Part shown: positions 43,187 through 51,540 of the stretch, piece by piece
Numbering within the stretch: the stretch's first letter is position 1
How the letters are laid out: each line of letters starts with the position of its first letter
DNA from: 1-14-2-50-31-20 sp965370315
GTDB taxonomy: Bacteria > Bacteroidota > Ignavibacteria > Ignavibacteriales > Melioribacteraceae
DNA: 64,000 nucleotides
Assembly: GCA_965370315.1 (NCBI GenBank)
Contig: CBDUTO010000006.1
Span: 6,069-70,068 of the forward strand
Reading direction: 5' to 3'
The notes under the pieces: generated by a model
What the model was told of the DNA's origin: nothing
The model's database searches: none
What the model saw: the letters and a program-made list of their open reading frames with translations, nothing else
Made by a program: the position numbers and the translations under genes

Positions 43187-45604
43187 ATGATTGGAAATAT
43201 ACTTCTAACATTTGCTTTATTGGCATCTGTTTTTTCCATAATTATGTACTACCTAACATATAAAGGCTATAGTAATACATTAAAATTAGCTAGAGCTGGT
43301 TACCATGCTACTGCTATTTCTGTACTTGGTGCGTCCGCATATCTAATGAGTGCAATATTAAACCATCAGTACGAATTTAAATATATTTACGATTACTCAA
43401 ATAGTGATCTTGCAATTGGAATGTTAATGTCAACGTTCTACGCTGGACAAGAAGGAAGTTTTATGCTTTGGCTTCTGTTAACTGCATTATCAGGAATAGC
43501 TCTACTCGAATACACTGCAAAGCGTGGTGATTTAGAGAGCCGAGTGATGATGGTGTTCACTCTTGCATTGGCCTTCTTATTAGTGATGGTAAGCCCTGGA
43601 CTTAAAAATCCATTTACACTAATATGGCTCGATCCAACTTATATAGATATTAAAAACATTGCACAGACATATATATCACTTCCATTCTTGCAAGATTTTC
43701 TTTTCACGGATCAATCAACTGGAACGAGTTTAGTTTTACTTAATGAAAAATTAGCTGGTCTCCTTGCCAGTAACGGAATTTCGATAAATGATTTTATTGC
43801 ATTCGGTAAAGGATTAAATCCATTACTTGATAACTTCTGGATGCAAATTCATCCTCCAATGCTTTTTGTTGGATTTGCAATGTCAACTGTTCCCTTTGCA
43901 TTTGCTTTTGCAGCGTTAATTAAAAACGATTACCGCGAATGGGTTGCTCCTTCATTACCTTGGCTACTAGGTGGAATGGCAATACTAGGATTAGCAATAA
44001 TGCTTGGTGGATATTGGGCATACATTATTCTTGGCTGGGGTGGATATTGGGGTTGGGATCCAGTGGAAAACTCATCCCTTGTTCCTTGGATTATCGGTGT
44101 TGCTGGAATTCATACAATGATTATTCAGAAAAAGACTCAGACAAAAGATCATCCTGGAAGATTTATTAAAACTAATTTAATCCTTTCAATTCTCACTTAC
44201 TTGTTAGTTCTTTATTCAACATTCCTTACACGTAGTGGTGTATTAGGTTCAGCCTCTGTTCACTCCTTTGTTTCTCCTGGAATGGTAACATACATCTTAC
44301 TACTTCTGTTTATTGGAACATTTACTATACTAGGATTTGGTGGAATAATCTACCGTTGGAAGTATTTAGAAAAAACTTTTACTGTAGAAGAAAATATTCT
44401 CTCAAAAGAGTTGGCTCTCTTTACAGCATCAGTTGTTCTAATTAGTTCATCAGTTATTATTCTTGCTGGAACCTCGGCTCCAATTTTTGGTTCAGCAGTA
44501 GAAATTAGTTTTTACAATGAGATGACTCTTCCAATTGCAATTTTAATGGGATTCTTAAATGGTGTTAGTCTTCTGCTTAATTGGAAAAAAACAAAAGAGA
44601 AAAAACTTATAGATGGTCTTAAAATTCCTTTAGCAGTTACATTTACGGTTACTCTAGTTACTGTATTCATAGGTGGTTTTACAGATATTATGGCAATCTT
44701 ATTTTTATTCTCTGCTTATTTTACTCTAGTGTCAAATAGTCTAGTTGCATTCAAAATAATTAAAGGAAATGCATCTTTTGTTGGTGGTTACATTGCCCAT
44801 ATTGGTTTTGCCCTATTTATGCTTGGTGTAATTGCTTCTGGTTGGTTTTCAGAGGAGAAACAACTAGAGTTAATACAGGGTGAAACTAAATCAGAGCTTG
44901 GTTACGATATTACTTTTACTGGATATCATCCAATAGAGAATGGTAAAAAGTTTGCATTCGATATTTTAATTGAAAGAGATGGTTCAAAAAGTAATCTCGC
45001 ACCAGTTATGTATATGTCAGAATTTAACCAAAGCTTAATGCGTGATCCTGATATTATAAATCTTATTACAAAGGATTTTTATATTTCACCAATCAGTTAC
45101 GAAGAAGCAAAGACTTCAAACTCTGGTGGAGGACATCAACACGAAACTACTTTATCAAAAGGAATTCCTTTTGAATTCCACGAGTCCCAAATTACTTTTA
45201 CTAAATTTAATTTCCCTAAAGATGCGATGAACTTGATGCAATCTGGTGCCGACTTTTTTATTGGTGCTTTGGTTGAGATAAATCACAATGGGAAAGTTTA
45301 TAATGTTGAACCCAAAATGAAAAGTAGTGGTGGTAGCAAAACATATGAACATGTAACAATTGAAGAAGCAAATCTTAAAATTGAAATGTTAAATCTTGAT
45401 GCTTCAGGTGTAATTGATGTGATTATTACTGAACTAACTCCTGATGAAAACAACCAAACTATTCAAGTTGCTAAAGGTGCTTCACTCTGGGTAGATATGA
45501 GTATTAAGCCATTTATGAATTTAATTTGGATTGGAACTCTTACAATTGTTCTTGGGTTTTTAATTGCGATGGTGAGAAGAACTAAAGAAGCGAAGAGATC
45601 ATAA
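43187..45604 (+). CDS. ccmF: Cytochrome c heme lyase subunit CcmF
   Basis: 805 aa with about 14-15 membrane helices. It has the heme-handling signature WGGYWGWDPVENSSLVPWI, plus FMLWLLLTALSGIALLEY, WMQIHPPMLFVGFAMSTVPF and a large periplasmic loop near the C-terminus (about 560-775). CcmF attaches heme from CcmE to apocytochromes. The AAAGGA at 43174 is a good ribosome-binding site for the ATG at 43187. It is longer than proteobacterial CcmF (about 650 aa) because of the enlarged C-terminal loop, which is usual in Bacteroidota and relatives. Confidence 0.93.
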   Translation: MIGNILLTFALLASVFSIIMYYLTYKGYSNTLKLARAGYHATAISVLGASAYLMSAILNHQYEFKYIYDYSNSDLAIGMLMSTFYAGQEGSFMLWLLLTALSGIALLEYTAKRGDLESRVMMVFTLALAFLLVMVSPGLKNPFTLIWLDPTYIDIKNIAQTYISLPFLQDFLFTDQSTGTSLVLLNEKLAGLLASNGISINDFIAFGKGLNPLLDNFWMQIHPPMLFVGFAMSTVPFAFAFAALIKNDYREWVAPSLPWLLGGMAILGLAIMLGGYWAYIILGWGGYWGWDPVENSSLVPWIIGVAGIHTMIIQKKTQTKDHPGRFIKTNLILSILTYLLVLYSTFLTRSGVLGSASVHSFVSPGMVTYILLLLFIGTFTILGFGGIIYRWKYLEKTFTVEENILSKELALFTASVVLISSSVIILAGTSAPIFGSAVEISFYNEMTLPIAILMGFLNGVSLLLNWKKTKEKKLIDGLKIPLAVTFTVTLVTVFIGGFTDIMAILFLFSAYFTLVSNSLVAFKIIKGNASFVGGYIAHIGFALFMLGVIASGWFSEEKQLELIQGETKSELGYDITFTGYHPIENGKKFAFDILIERDGSKSNLAPVMYMSEFNQSLMRDPDIINLITKDFYISPISYEEAKTSNSGGGHQHETTLSKGIPFEFHESQITFTKFNFPKDAMNLMQSGADFFIGALVEINHNGKVYNVEPKMKSSGGSKTYEHVTIEEANLKIEMLNLDASGVIDVIITELTPDENNQTIQVAKGASLWVDMSIKPFMNLIWIGTLTIVLGFLIAMVRRTKEAKRS

Positions 45605-45619
45605 TTTTTTTTAATCGTC

Positions 45620-45650
45620 ATACCCGCAATTTTCTAGCGGGTATCTTTTA
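45620..45650 (+). terminator. Terminator after ccmF
   Basis: ATACCCGC / GCGGGTAT stem with a 9-nt loop, followed by CTTTTA. It lies between the converging ccmF and histidine kinase genes. The T-run is on the plus strand. Confidence 0.8.
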
Positions 45651-45704
45651 CATATTTAGCGATTCTTAATAAGGTCTTTCGGTATTGCCACCATTATTAT
45701 TCTC

Positions 45705-47102
45705 TCATTCTAATAATAATGTTGGCATTTCTAAAATAAAAACTGTTCCTTTAGGTTTATTATCCCGCACCAATATTTTTCCACCCATTTTTGTCACAAC
45801 ATTTTCCACTAGATTTAGCCCAAGTCCATGCCCTTTAATTACACCACTTTCAATATTCTCACCTCTATAGAATCTTTCAAATACTTTGCTTTTTTCAGCA
45901 TCAGGTATTCCAATTCCATTGTCATAAATTAATATTTTAATGTTTTCACTTCCCTTTTCAACTTCAACCCTAATCTCGTCATTTTTTGATGAGTATTTAA
46001 TACCATTACTTATCAGATTTTCTAATACCATTTTAAAATATTCACCTTCACCTTTAAGGTATATATTTTCAGATATGTTTATTGTAACGTTACTAGTTTT
46101 GAATGCTTCCTTAACTTCATTGTTTAATAAATTTGTTAAGCTAAAGACTTTATGACTATCACTACAAACTGAACAATCCTTTGCAAGTATTAAAAGTGTT
46201 TTAACAATATTTATCATTTCAGAGGTTTGCTCATCAATATTTTCTAATGTCTCTTTATATTCCTCAATAGTGTGTTCTTTTTTTAATACATATTCCAACT
46301 CTGTATTAATTGCAGTTAATGGAGTCATTAATTGATGTGATGCATTATCGGAGAATTGTGATATTTGATTTATTTGGAATTCCAAACGATCAAATAAATT
46401 ATTAAGTGTTGCTTTCAGCCTTCCAAGTTCATCTTCATTGTCTGCATCATAATCAATTCGCTTGCTTAAGTTTGTAGCTGTAATTTCATTGGAAATTTTA
46501 ATAATCTTATTTATAGGATTTAACGATTGCTTTGCAAAAAACAGCCCCACAAGTAAAAAAAGTATAAACGCTAAAGGAAGGGTTAATAAATTAAAAGAAA
46601 TAATATCTTCAGTAGCACTATTAACGGCCGTTTTTGTCGTTGATAGTTGGATATAGCCAAAAATTTCATTCCTAAAATATATTTTTGAATAACAAACCCT
46701 TAGTCCTTTGAAATTAACATTTTCATCTTTTATTAAAAACTCATCAGGAAATTCATAAACTGCTGCAGGTAATCCGGGTATAAATTTTATATTTGCGCTT
46801 TGAAAAAATAGAGTTCCATCTTTACCATAGATTTGAACGAAGAATGCATTATCTGTTTCGTGAAGCATTTCATATTCTTGAAATGTCTTTTCCGATTCTA
46901 TTACTATAGTATCATCAATAATTTCTATGTTATTTCTTATATGCTCAATTTCATGCTTTAATCTTGTATCAATATTATCGATAAAAAAGTAATTTATTTG
47001 AATAACTGTAAAAAAGTTAAAAATTAGATATCCAATAAATAATACTAAAGTTAAAATTGTAGCATTCTTTCTTACACTCTTTGTAATCATTGGTTTTTTC
47101 AT
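45705..47102 (-). CDS. Membrane sensor histidine kinase (CusS/QseC type)
   Basis: About 465 aa from the ATG at 47100-47102, which lies 4 bp after the response-regulator stop. An in-frame start at 47138 would overlap that gene by 32 bp and adds MGRDIFLSLVKI, the end of the other gene read out of frame. Two membrane helices flank a periplasmic sensor of about 130 residues. A HAMP domain follows (QSLNPINKIIKISNEITATN), then an H box with phosphoacceptor His (SDNASHQLMTPLTAI), and HATPase boxes ENLISNGIKYS, YDNGIGIP and GHGLGLNLV. It pairs with the OmpR-type regulator upstream. Its signal is unknown. The nearby cytochrome and ccm genes suggest a redox or metal cue. Confidence 0.9.
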   Translation of the reverse strand: MKKPMITKSVRKNATILTLVLFIGYLIFNFFTVIQINYFFIDNIDTRLKHEIEHIRNNIEIIDDTIVIESEKTFQEYEMLHETDNAFFVQIYGKDGTLFFQSANIKFIPGLPAAVYEFPDEFLIKDENVNFKGLRVCYSKIYFRNEIFGYIQLSTTKTAVNSATEDIISFNLLTLPLAFILFLLVGLFFAKQSLNPINKIIKISNEITATNLSKRIDYDADNEDELGRLKATLNNLFDRLEFQINQISQFSDNASHQLMTPLTAINTELEYVLKKEHTIEEYKETLENIDEQTSEMINIVKTLLILAKDCSVCSDSHKVFSLTNLLNNEVKEAFKTSNVTINISENIYLKGEGEYFKMVLENLISNGIKYSSKNDEIRVEVEKGSENIKILIYDNGIGIPDAEKSKVFERFYRGENIESGVIKGHGLGLNLVENVVTKMGGKILVRDNKPKGTVFILEMPTLLLE

Positions 47103-47106
47103 AATC

Positions 47107-47775
47107 TTAACTAGAGATAAAAAGATATCCCTCCCCATAAACTGACTTAATAAATTTTTTGCCCGTACTTTTTTCCAATTTATTTCTAAGATTTTTTACA
47201 GTTACATCAACAACATTAGTACCAGGTATAAACTTTAATTTCCAAACATCCTCACACAAAGTTTTTCTATTTATTATCTGGTCTTTGTTTTCTAAGAAAT
47301 ATTTTAATAATTCAAACTCCATTTCAGGAAGCTTTATAGAGTCTGTTTCTGTTTTAAGTATATGTGTAATAAGATTTAAAGATAAATTTTCAAATTCAAT
47401 TATACTACTAGAAAACTTATTTCTTCTTATTTGAGCATTAACTCTAGCAAGTACTTCCTCAAAGGAGAATGGCTTGGTAACATAATCATCCGCCCCACTA
47501 TCAAGCGCCTCAACTTTGTTTGCAATATTTGTGAGAGCCGTTAGTAAAATAATTGGAGTATTATTATTTGCACTGCGTATTCTCTTGCAAACATTTATAC
47601 CCGTTACCTCAGGTAGTCTCCAATCTAATAGAATAATATCAAATTTTTCTTTTGATACAATTTCTAGAGCCTCTGCACCATCGTAGCAAACAATGGTATC
47701 AAAACCTTCATCATTAAAATTTTTCTTTAATGAGTTAGCTATTTTTTTTTCATCTTCTACAATTAATATTTTCAT
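47107..47775 (-). CDS. OmpR-family response regulator
   Basis: 222 aa. The receiver domain (1-120) has EDE at 7-9, phosphoacceptor Asp51 (ILLDWRLPEV), and the Thr/Lys pair in LLTALT and DDYVTKPFSFEE. The DNA-binding winged helix is of the OmpR/PhoB type (LPEMEFELLKYFLENKDQII, VDVTVKNLRNKL). It is divergent from the multiheme cytochrome gene at 48046, with a 270-bp gap that holds two palindromes of the TGAAAA-N2-TTTTCA type. It may bind them, or the repeat may belong to another regulator. The kinase gene follows at 4 bp. Confidence 0.92.
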   Translation of the reverse strand: MKILIVEDEKKIANSLKKNFNDEGFDTIVCYDGAEALEIVSKEKFDIILLDWRLPEVTGINVCKRIRSANNNTPIILLTALTNIANKVEALDSGADDYVTKPFSFEEVLARVNAQIRRNKFSSSIIEFENLSLNLITHILKTETDSIKLPEMEFELLKYFLENKDQIINRKTLCEDVWKLKFIPGTNVVDVTVKNLRNKLEKSTGKKFIKSVYGEGYLFISS

Positions 47776-47835
47776 TTCGGTTCCCTTCTCGAAACAAATA
47801 TATAAAATATCTTACTAAAAGTATTTATTAGAATA

Positions 47836-47851
47836 ATGAAAAATTTTTCAT
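47836..47851. promoter_or_regulatory. Operator-like palindrome 1
   Basis: Perfect 16-bp palindrome ATGAAAAATTTTTCAT in the gap between the response regulator and the first cytochrome gene. It lies about 60 bp upstream of the regulator start. Confidence 0.5.
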
Positions 47852-47892
47852 GTTTATATGCGGAAACAACACCTAATAATACGTCAAGGTTT

Positions 47893-47916
47893 AATAATGA
47901 AAAATTTTTCATTATT
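47893..47916. promoter_or_regulatory. Operator-like palindrome 2
   Basis: Perfect 24-bp palindrome with core TGAAAAATTTTTCA and AATAA/TTATT flanks. Its right arm runs into ATTATTGTTTCCTTTA, a sequence repeated at 49333-49348 before the second cytochrome gene. Confidence 0.55.
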
Positions 47917-48045
47917 GTTTCCTTTACTATTATTTACAGTTTTTTAAAGTTTATGAGTACAAATTAATAGTATATAAATACTACACGATTGTGTGCTTAC
48001 TTAAGTAAAGCAATACAGTAATTCTAAACAAATTGAGGTAATATT

Positions 48046-49185
48046 ATGAAAAGCAATACAAAAAGAAGCTCTCTTTTTAATTGGTTTGTTGCTCTATCAG
48101 TTATGGTTCTAATGGGTTTAATTGGTTGTGAAGGTCCAGCAGGTCCAGCAGGTTCTGACGGCGCAGATGGTACTAACGGTATAAACGGTCAAGATGGTGC
48201 TGACGGTCAAGATGGTCAAGATGGTATAAACGGTGTTGATGGTGCAGATGGTGCTGACGGCATGGATATTACATCAGGCGCTTGTTTAACATGCCATAGT
48301 GACGATGTTATTATTGAAAAACGCTATGAATTGAATCAGCATGACCATGCAACAATGGCAAATTCTCTAAACTATGGTGGTAGAGAAGGTTGTGGACGTT
48401 GCCATTCTCATGAAAATTTCAGAAGCTACGTTCAAACTGGCTCTGATATGAGTTTGGGAACTGTTACTGGTTTAACATGTAAATCTTGTCACTCATTACA
48501 TGATTCTGAAGAAGTTAATGATTTCACCTACGGTGTGCTTGTTGATGGAGCAGTTGAATATTTAACTGGTGGAAGTGAATCTTTTGGCGAAGGCAAATCA
48601 GCCAATTTATGTATTACTTGTCACCAACCTCGACGTGACTATACAGCCTATGATGAAACACCTGAAGATCCAACTGATGGAGTTTCAATTACTAGCAGCC
48701 ATGCAGGACCACATTATGGTATGATGGGTTCAGTAATCTTCGGAAAAGGTGCTGATGATAGAAATGGTACTATTGATTTAAACCAAGGACAAATGGCTCA
48801 CGCTTCTGTTGGTTGCGTATCTTGCCATATGGGTGGAAATGCAGACCATAATTTCGTTGCTAGTGAAGATAATTGTCAAACTTGTCACTCTGGTGCTTCT
48901 GATATTGATATAAATGGCGTTGCAACTAAGGCGCATGATGCTGTTGTTTTAATTGAAGCAAAATTAGTTGAAAATGGTTGGTATGAATATGATGATGAAG
49001 GTAATGTCAGTAGTCTTGCATCAGGTAGTGCACCACTTGAATTAACAGGTACTGAATATACAGCATTCTGGAACTACAATGTTCTTCATGCAGATCATGG
49101 TAGCATTTATCATAACCCAGCTTATGTTAAAGCAATCATAAATAATATAGAAGAAAATCTTGGATTGACTCTTACTGTATGGTAA
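48046..49185 (+). CDS. Collagen-like stalk multiheme c-type cytochrome lipoprotein
   Basis: 379 aa. A lipobox ends at Cys28 (MGLIGC). Immediately after it are 15 uninterrupted Gly-X-Y triplets (GPA, GPA, GSD, GAD, ...), a collagen-like stalk of about 45 residues. Six CxxCH heme sites follow: CLTCH, CGRCH, CKSCH, CITCH, CVSCH and CQTCH. His-rich stretches supply axial ligands. The protein is predicted to be lipid-anchored at the outer membrane with hemes projected outward on the stalk, fitting an electron-transfer role. It needs the Ccm system encoded upstream. Tandem terminators follow at 49211 and 49273. The combination of collagen-like repeat and multiheme domain is unusual. Confidence 0.87.
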   Translation: MKSNTKRSSLFNWFVALSVMVLMGLIGCEGPAGPAGSDGADGTNGINGQDGADGQDGQDGINGVDGADGADGMDITSGACLTCHSDDVIIEKRYELNQHDHATMANSLNYGGREGCGRCHSHENFRSYVQTGSDMSLGTVTGLTCKSCHSLHDSEEVNDFTYGVLVDGAVEYLTGGSESFGEGKSANLCITCHQPRRDYTAYDETPEDPTDGVSITSSHAGPHYGMMGSVIFGKGADDRNGTIDLNQGQMAHASVGCVSCHMGGNADHNFVASEDNCQTCHSGASDIDINGVATKAHDAVVLIEAKLVENGWYEYDDEGNVSSLASGSAPLELTGTEYTAFWNYNVLHADHGSIYHNPAYVKAIINNIEENLGLTLTVW

Positions 49186-49210
49186 TAGAAAAAAACCAGA
49201 ATTAGAAATT

Positions 49211-49240
49211 AAAAAAGGGAACCAAATGGTTCCCTTTTTT
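49211..49240 (+). terminator. Strong bidirectional terminator after first cytochrome gene
   Basis: Stem GGGAACCA / TGGTTCCC extended by A6/T6 tracts, loop AA. It is followed by AATTTTATTT. Confidence 0.9.
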
Positions 49241-49272
49241 AATTTTATTTAACTTCCTGAGATTTGGAGTTT

Positions 49273-49299
49273 AACCCTTATTATCGAGGGTTTTTTTTT
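49273..49299 (+). terminator. Second tandem terminator
   Basis: AACCCT / AGGGTT stem with an 8-nt loop followed by seven T. With the hairpin at 49211 it separates the two cytochrome genes. Confidence 0.75.
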
Positions 49300-49319
49300 A
49301 TTCTTTAGTGCAATAAAAG

Positions 49320-49333
49320 TGAAAAACTTTTCA
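49320..49333. promoter_or_regulatory. Operator-like palindrome 3
   Basis: TGAAAA-AC-TTTTCA, the same half-sites as palindromes 1 and 2, and followed by ATTATTGTTTCCTTTA exactly as after palindrome 2. It lies 78 bp upstream of the second cytochrome gene. Confidence 0.55.
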
Positions 49334-49410
49334 TTATTGTTTCCTTTAAAAACTAATTCAACTTCTATATTTTTCCGATGTAATTATTTTAATAACAAAA
49401 GGAGAAAGTC

Positions 49411-51342
49411 ATGAAAAATAAATTATTTATTTTAATGTCACTTTTATTAGTTTCAAATCTTATTATTGCACAGACCTTTGTTGGTCCTGAAAAGTGCTTA
49501 CAGTGCCATCCCGGTCAAGCAGACTGGAGAACCTCAATGCATGCTAATGGTTATACTACAGTGCTTGATGATTCCCGTACAATGGAAGATCTTTATGGAA
49601 TGATTAACGACTATGATGCAAATGGCGTTGATGATTTCATAGATGGTCTTGACTTCAACAGTATTACAAGTAACTTTGATTCATATAAACCAAATGCACC
49701 AATATTAGGTTATAGTGCTACTGATGGATACACAATTACAATGGGAGATGTTACTCATAAAGTATTTATGACTTATGGTGGTAGCGGTCTTTATAAACAA
49801 AGATATATGATGAAAGTTGAAACATCTGAAGGTTATTCAAATGGGTACTATGTATCTCCAGTTCAGTACAACGAAAAAACTGATGAATATGTTGTATATC
49901 ATGGATCAGATTGGTATGATGGAAATACACCTCTATATACATCTGCTTCAATGCTAACAGACATTGCTAAAAATAGTAGAAACATTGCTAAAAATTGTTC
50001 TGGTTGCCATTCAAATGGTTTAGAAGTTTGGCAAGATGCGAATAACGAATGGTTAATGAAAGGTGCTCCTATGGAGAATGATGCCCTTTATGCTGGAATG
50101 GTTAATGTTTATGATATCGACGGCGACGGCGCTCTTGATCAAATAAATACAACTTGCGAAAGATGTCACGGACCTGGTGGAGACCATGCTTCTACTGGTG
50201 ATAAAACTAAAATTATCAATCCTAAAAATTTAACTGCAGATCAAGCTAATAACTTGTGTGGAATGTGTCACTCGAGAGGTAAAAGCTTACCAAATAATAC
50301 TTTTGGATTCCCATTTCATGATGATACTCTTGAAGGATGGGAAGTTGGCGACATGGTAGCAGATATTTATACAGACGGTGGCGGTTATTGGGGAGACAAA
50401 GCATCTGAAGGTCCTACAAGTTCAACACAGCATCATCAACAATTTTATGATTTATATCAATCTAGCAAACCTACATACGCATATCACCAAGTTACTTGCT
50501 TCGAATGCCATGACGTACATAACGATACTAAACATCATATCGTTAAACAAGTAATAGAGACTGATTCTCTCGGAGCTGAAATAACAATAGTAACAGAAAA
50601 TGATAATAATACTCTTTGCTTATCATGCCATGCAACTCACGGTGCATTTGAAGAAATTTCTGTTGAAATGGTTGCTGACTATGCAAATAATGTAGAAGGA
50701 ATTGGTGCAATAGTTTCTGCTCACACAAACCACGCATATGATCCTGATGGAAGTGGGAATTCAAGATGTACAAAATGTCACAATCCAAAAGTTGGGAAAA
50801 GTGCAGTTGCTTACGATATGCATTCTCATACATTCGAAGTAATACCTCCACAAAAAACGAATGAATTTGCAATGCCAAATGCTTGTGCAACTAGTTGTCA
50901 CAGAGGAATTGAGAACGGTTCAAATCCTATCTTTAATACAGGAGCAGATGCTTCTTTAACAGATTGGACTGAAGCTGCCGATATTGCTCTTGCAAATAAA
51001 TTAATGGAAACATACGGTCCTGATGGTTCATGGTGGTCACATACAGTTAGTGTTGAAAGAATTGCTAATATTGTTCCTGACGAGTTTACACTTAGTCAAA
51101 ACTATCCAAACCCTTTCAACCCTACAACATCAATTGATTTTGCAATTACAGAGCAAATGAATGTTAACATTACAATATATGATGCTGTTGGTCAAGCAGT
51201 TGAAGTATTAGTAAATGACTATGTTCCTGCAGGTGCATATAAAATCAATTGGGATGCTTCAAGATTTGCTAGTGGTGTTTACTTCTACAGAATGGAAGCT
51301 GGTCAATTTGTGCAAACACAAAAAATGATTTTACTCAAGTAA
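49411..51342 (+). CDS. T9SS-secreted multiheme c-type cytochrome
   Basis: 643 aa with signal peptide MKNKLFILMSLLLVSNLIIAQ. There are seven CxxCH sites (CLQCH, CSGCH, CERCH, CGMCH, CFECH, CLSCH, CTKCH) and one CxxxCH (CATSCH), for up to eight hemes. The tail (LSQNYPNPFNPTTSIDFAI to TQKMILLK) is a T9SS sorting domain, so the holocytochrome should be moved through the outer membrane and attached at the surface. Segments such as SGCHSNGLEVW and CERCHGPGGDHAST resemble the octaheme/DmsE-like cytochromes c of metal- and nitrogen-cycling bacteria; enzyme activity is not claimed. It shares an operator-like sequence with the first cytochrome gene and ends at the terminator at 51365. RBS AAAGGAGAAAG is 8 bp upstream. 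Confidence 0.9.
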   Translation: MKNKLFILMSLLLVSNLIIAQTFVGPEKCLQCHPGQADWRTSMHANGYTTVLDDSRTMEDLYGMINDYDANGVDDFIDGLDFNSITSNFDSYKPNAPILGYSATDGYTITMGDVTHKVFMTYGGSGLYKQRYMMKVETSEGYSNGYYVSPVQYNEKTDEYVVYHGSDWYDGNTPLYTSASMLTDIAKNSRNIAKNCSGCHSNGLEVWQDANNEWLMKGAPMENDALYAGMVNVYDIDGDGALDQINTTCERCHGPGGDHASTGDKTKIINPKNLTADQANNLCGMCHSRGKSLPNNTFGFPFHDDTLEGWEVGDMVADIYTDGGGYWGDKASEGPTSSTQHHQQFYDLYQSSKPTYAYHQVTCFECHDVHNDTKHHIVKQVIETDSLGAEITIVTENDNNTLCLSCHATHGAFEEISVEMVADYANNVEGIGAIVSAHTNHAYDPDGSGNSRCTKCHNPKVGKSAVAYDMHSHTFEVIPPQKTNEFAMPNACATSCHRGIENGSNPIFNTGADASLTDWTEAADIALANKLMETYGPDGSWWSHTVSVERIANIVPDEFTLSQNYPNPFNPTTSIDFAITEQMNVNITIYDAVGQAVEVLVNDYVPAGAYKINWDASRFASGVYFYRMEAGQFVQTQKMILLK

Positions 51343-51364
51343 AATTAGTAAAACTGCAACAAAG

Positions 51365-51400
51365 CCCTCTCTAACATTGAGCTAGAGAGGGTTTCTTATT
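51365..51400 (+). terminator. Terminator after the T9SS cytochrome gene
   Basis: CCCTCTCTA / TAGAGAGGG stem followed by TTTCTTATTTT. Confidence 0.88.
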
Positions 51401-51540
51401 TTAAATTGAATCCATTTGCATAAAAGATACATCATGTAATGACCACCCAGATTTAACGAAAATATTTTTTCTCACCATAATTCAAAAATCTTCTTCTAAC
51501 TTTTTCGTAATTTCTAATAATTGAATATTTGAGGATTTAG

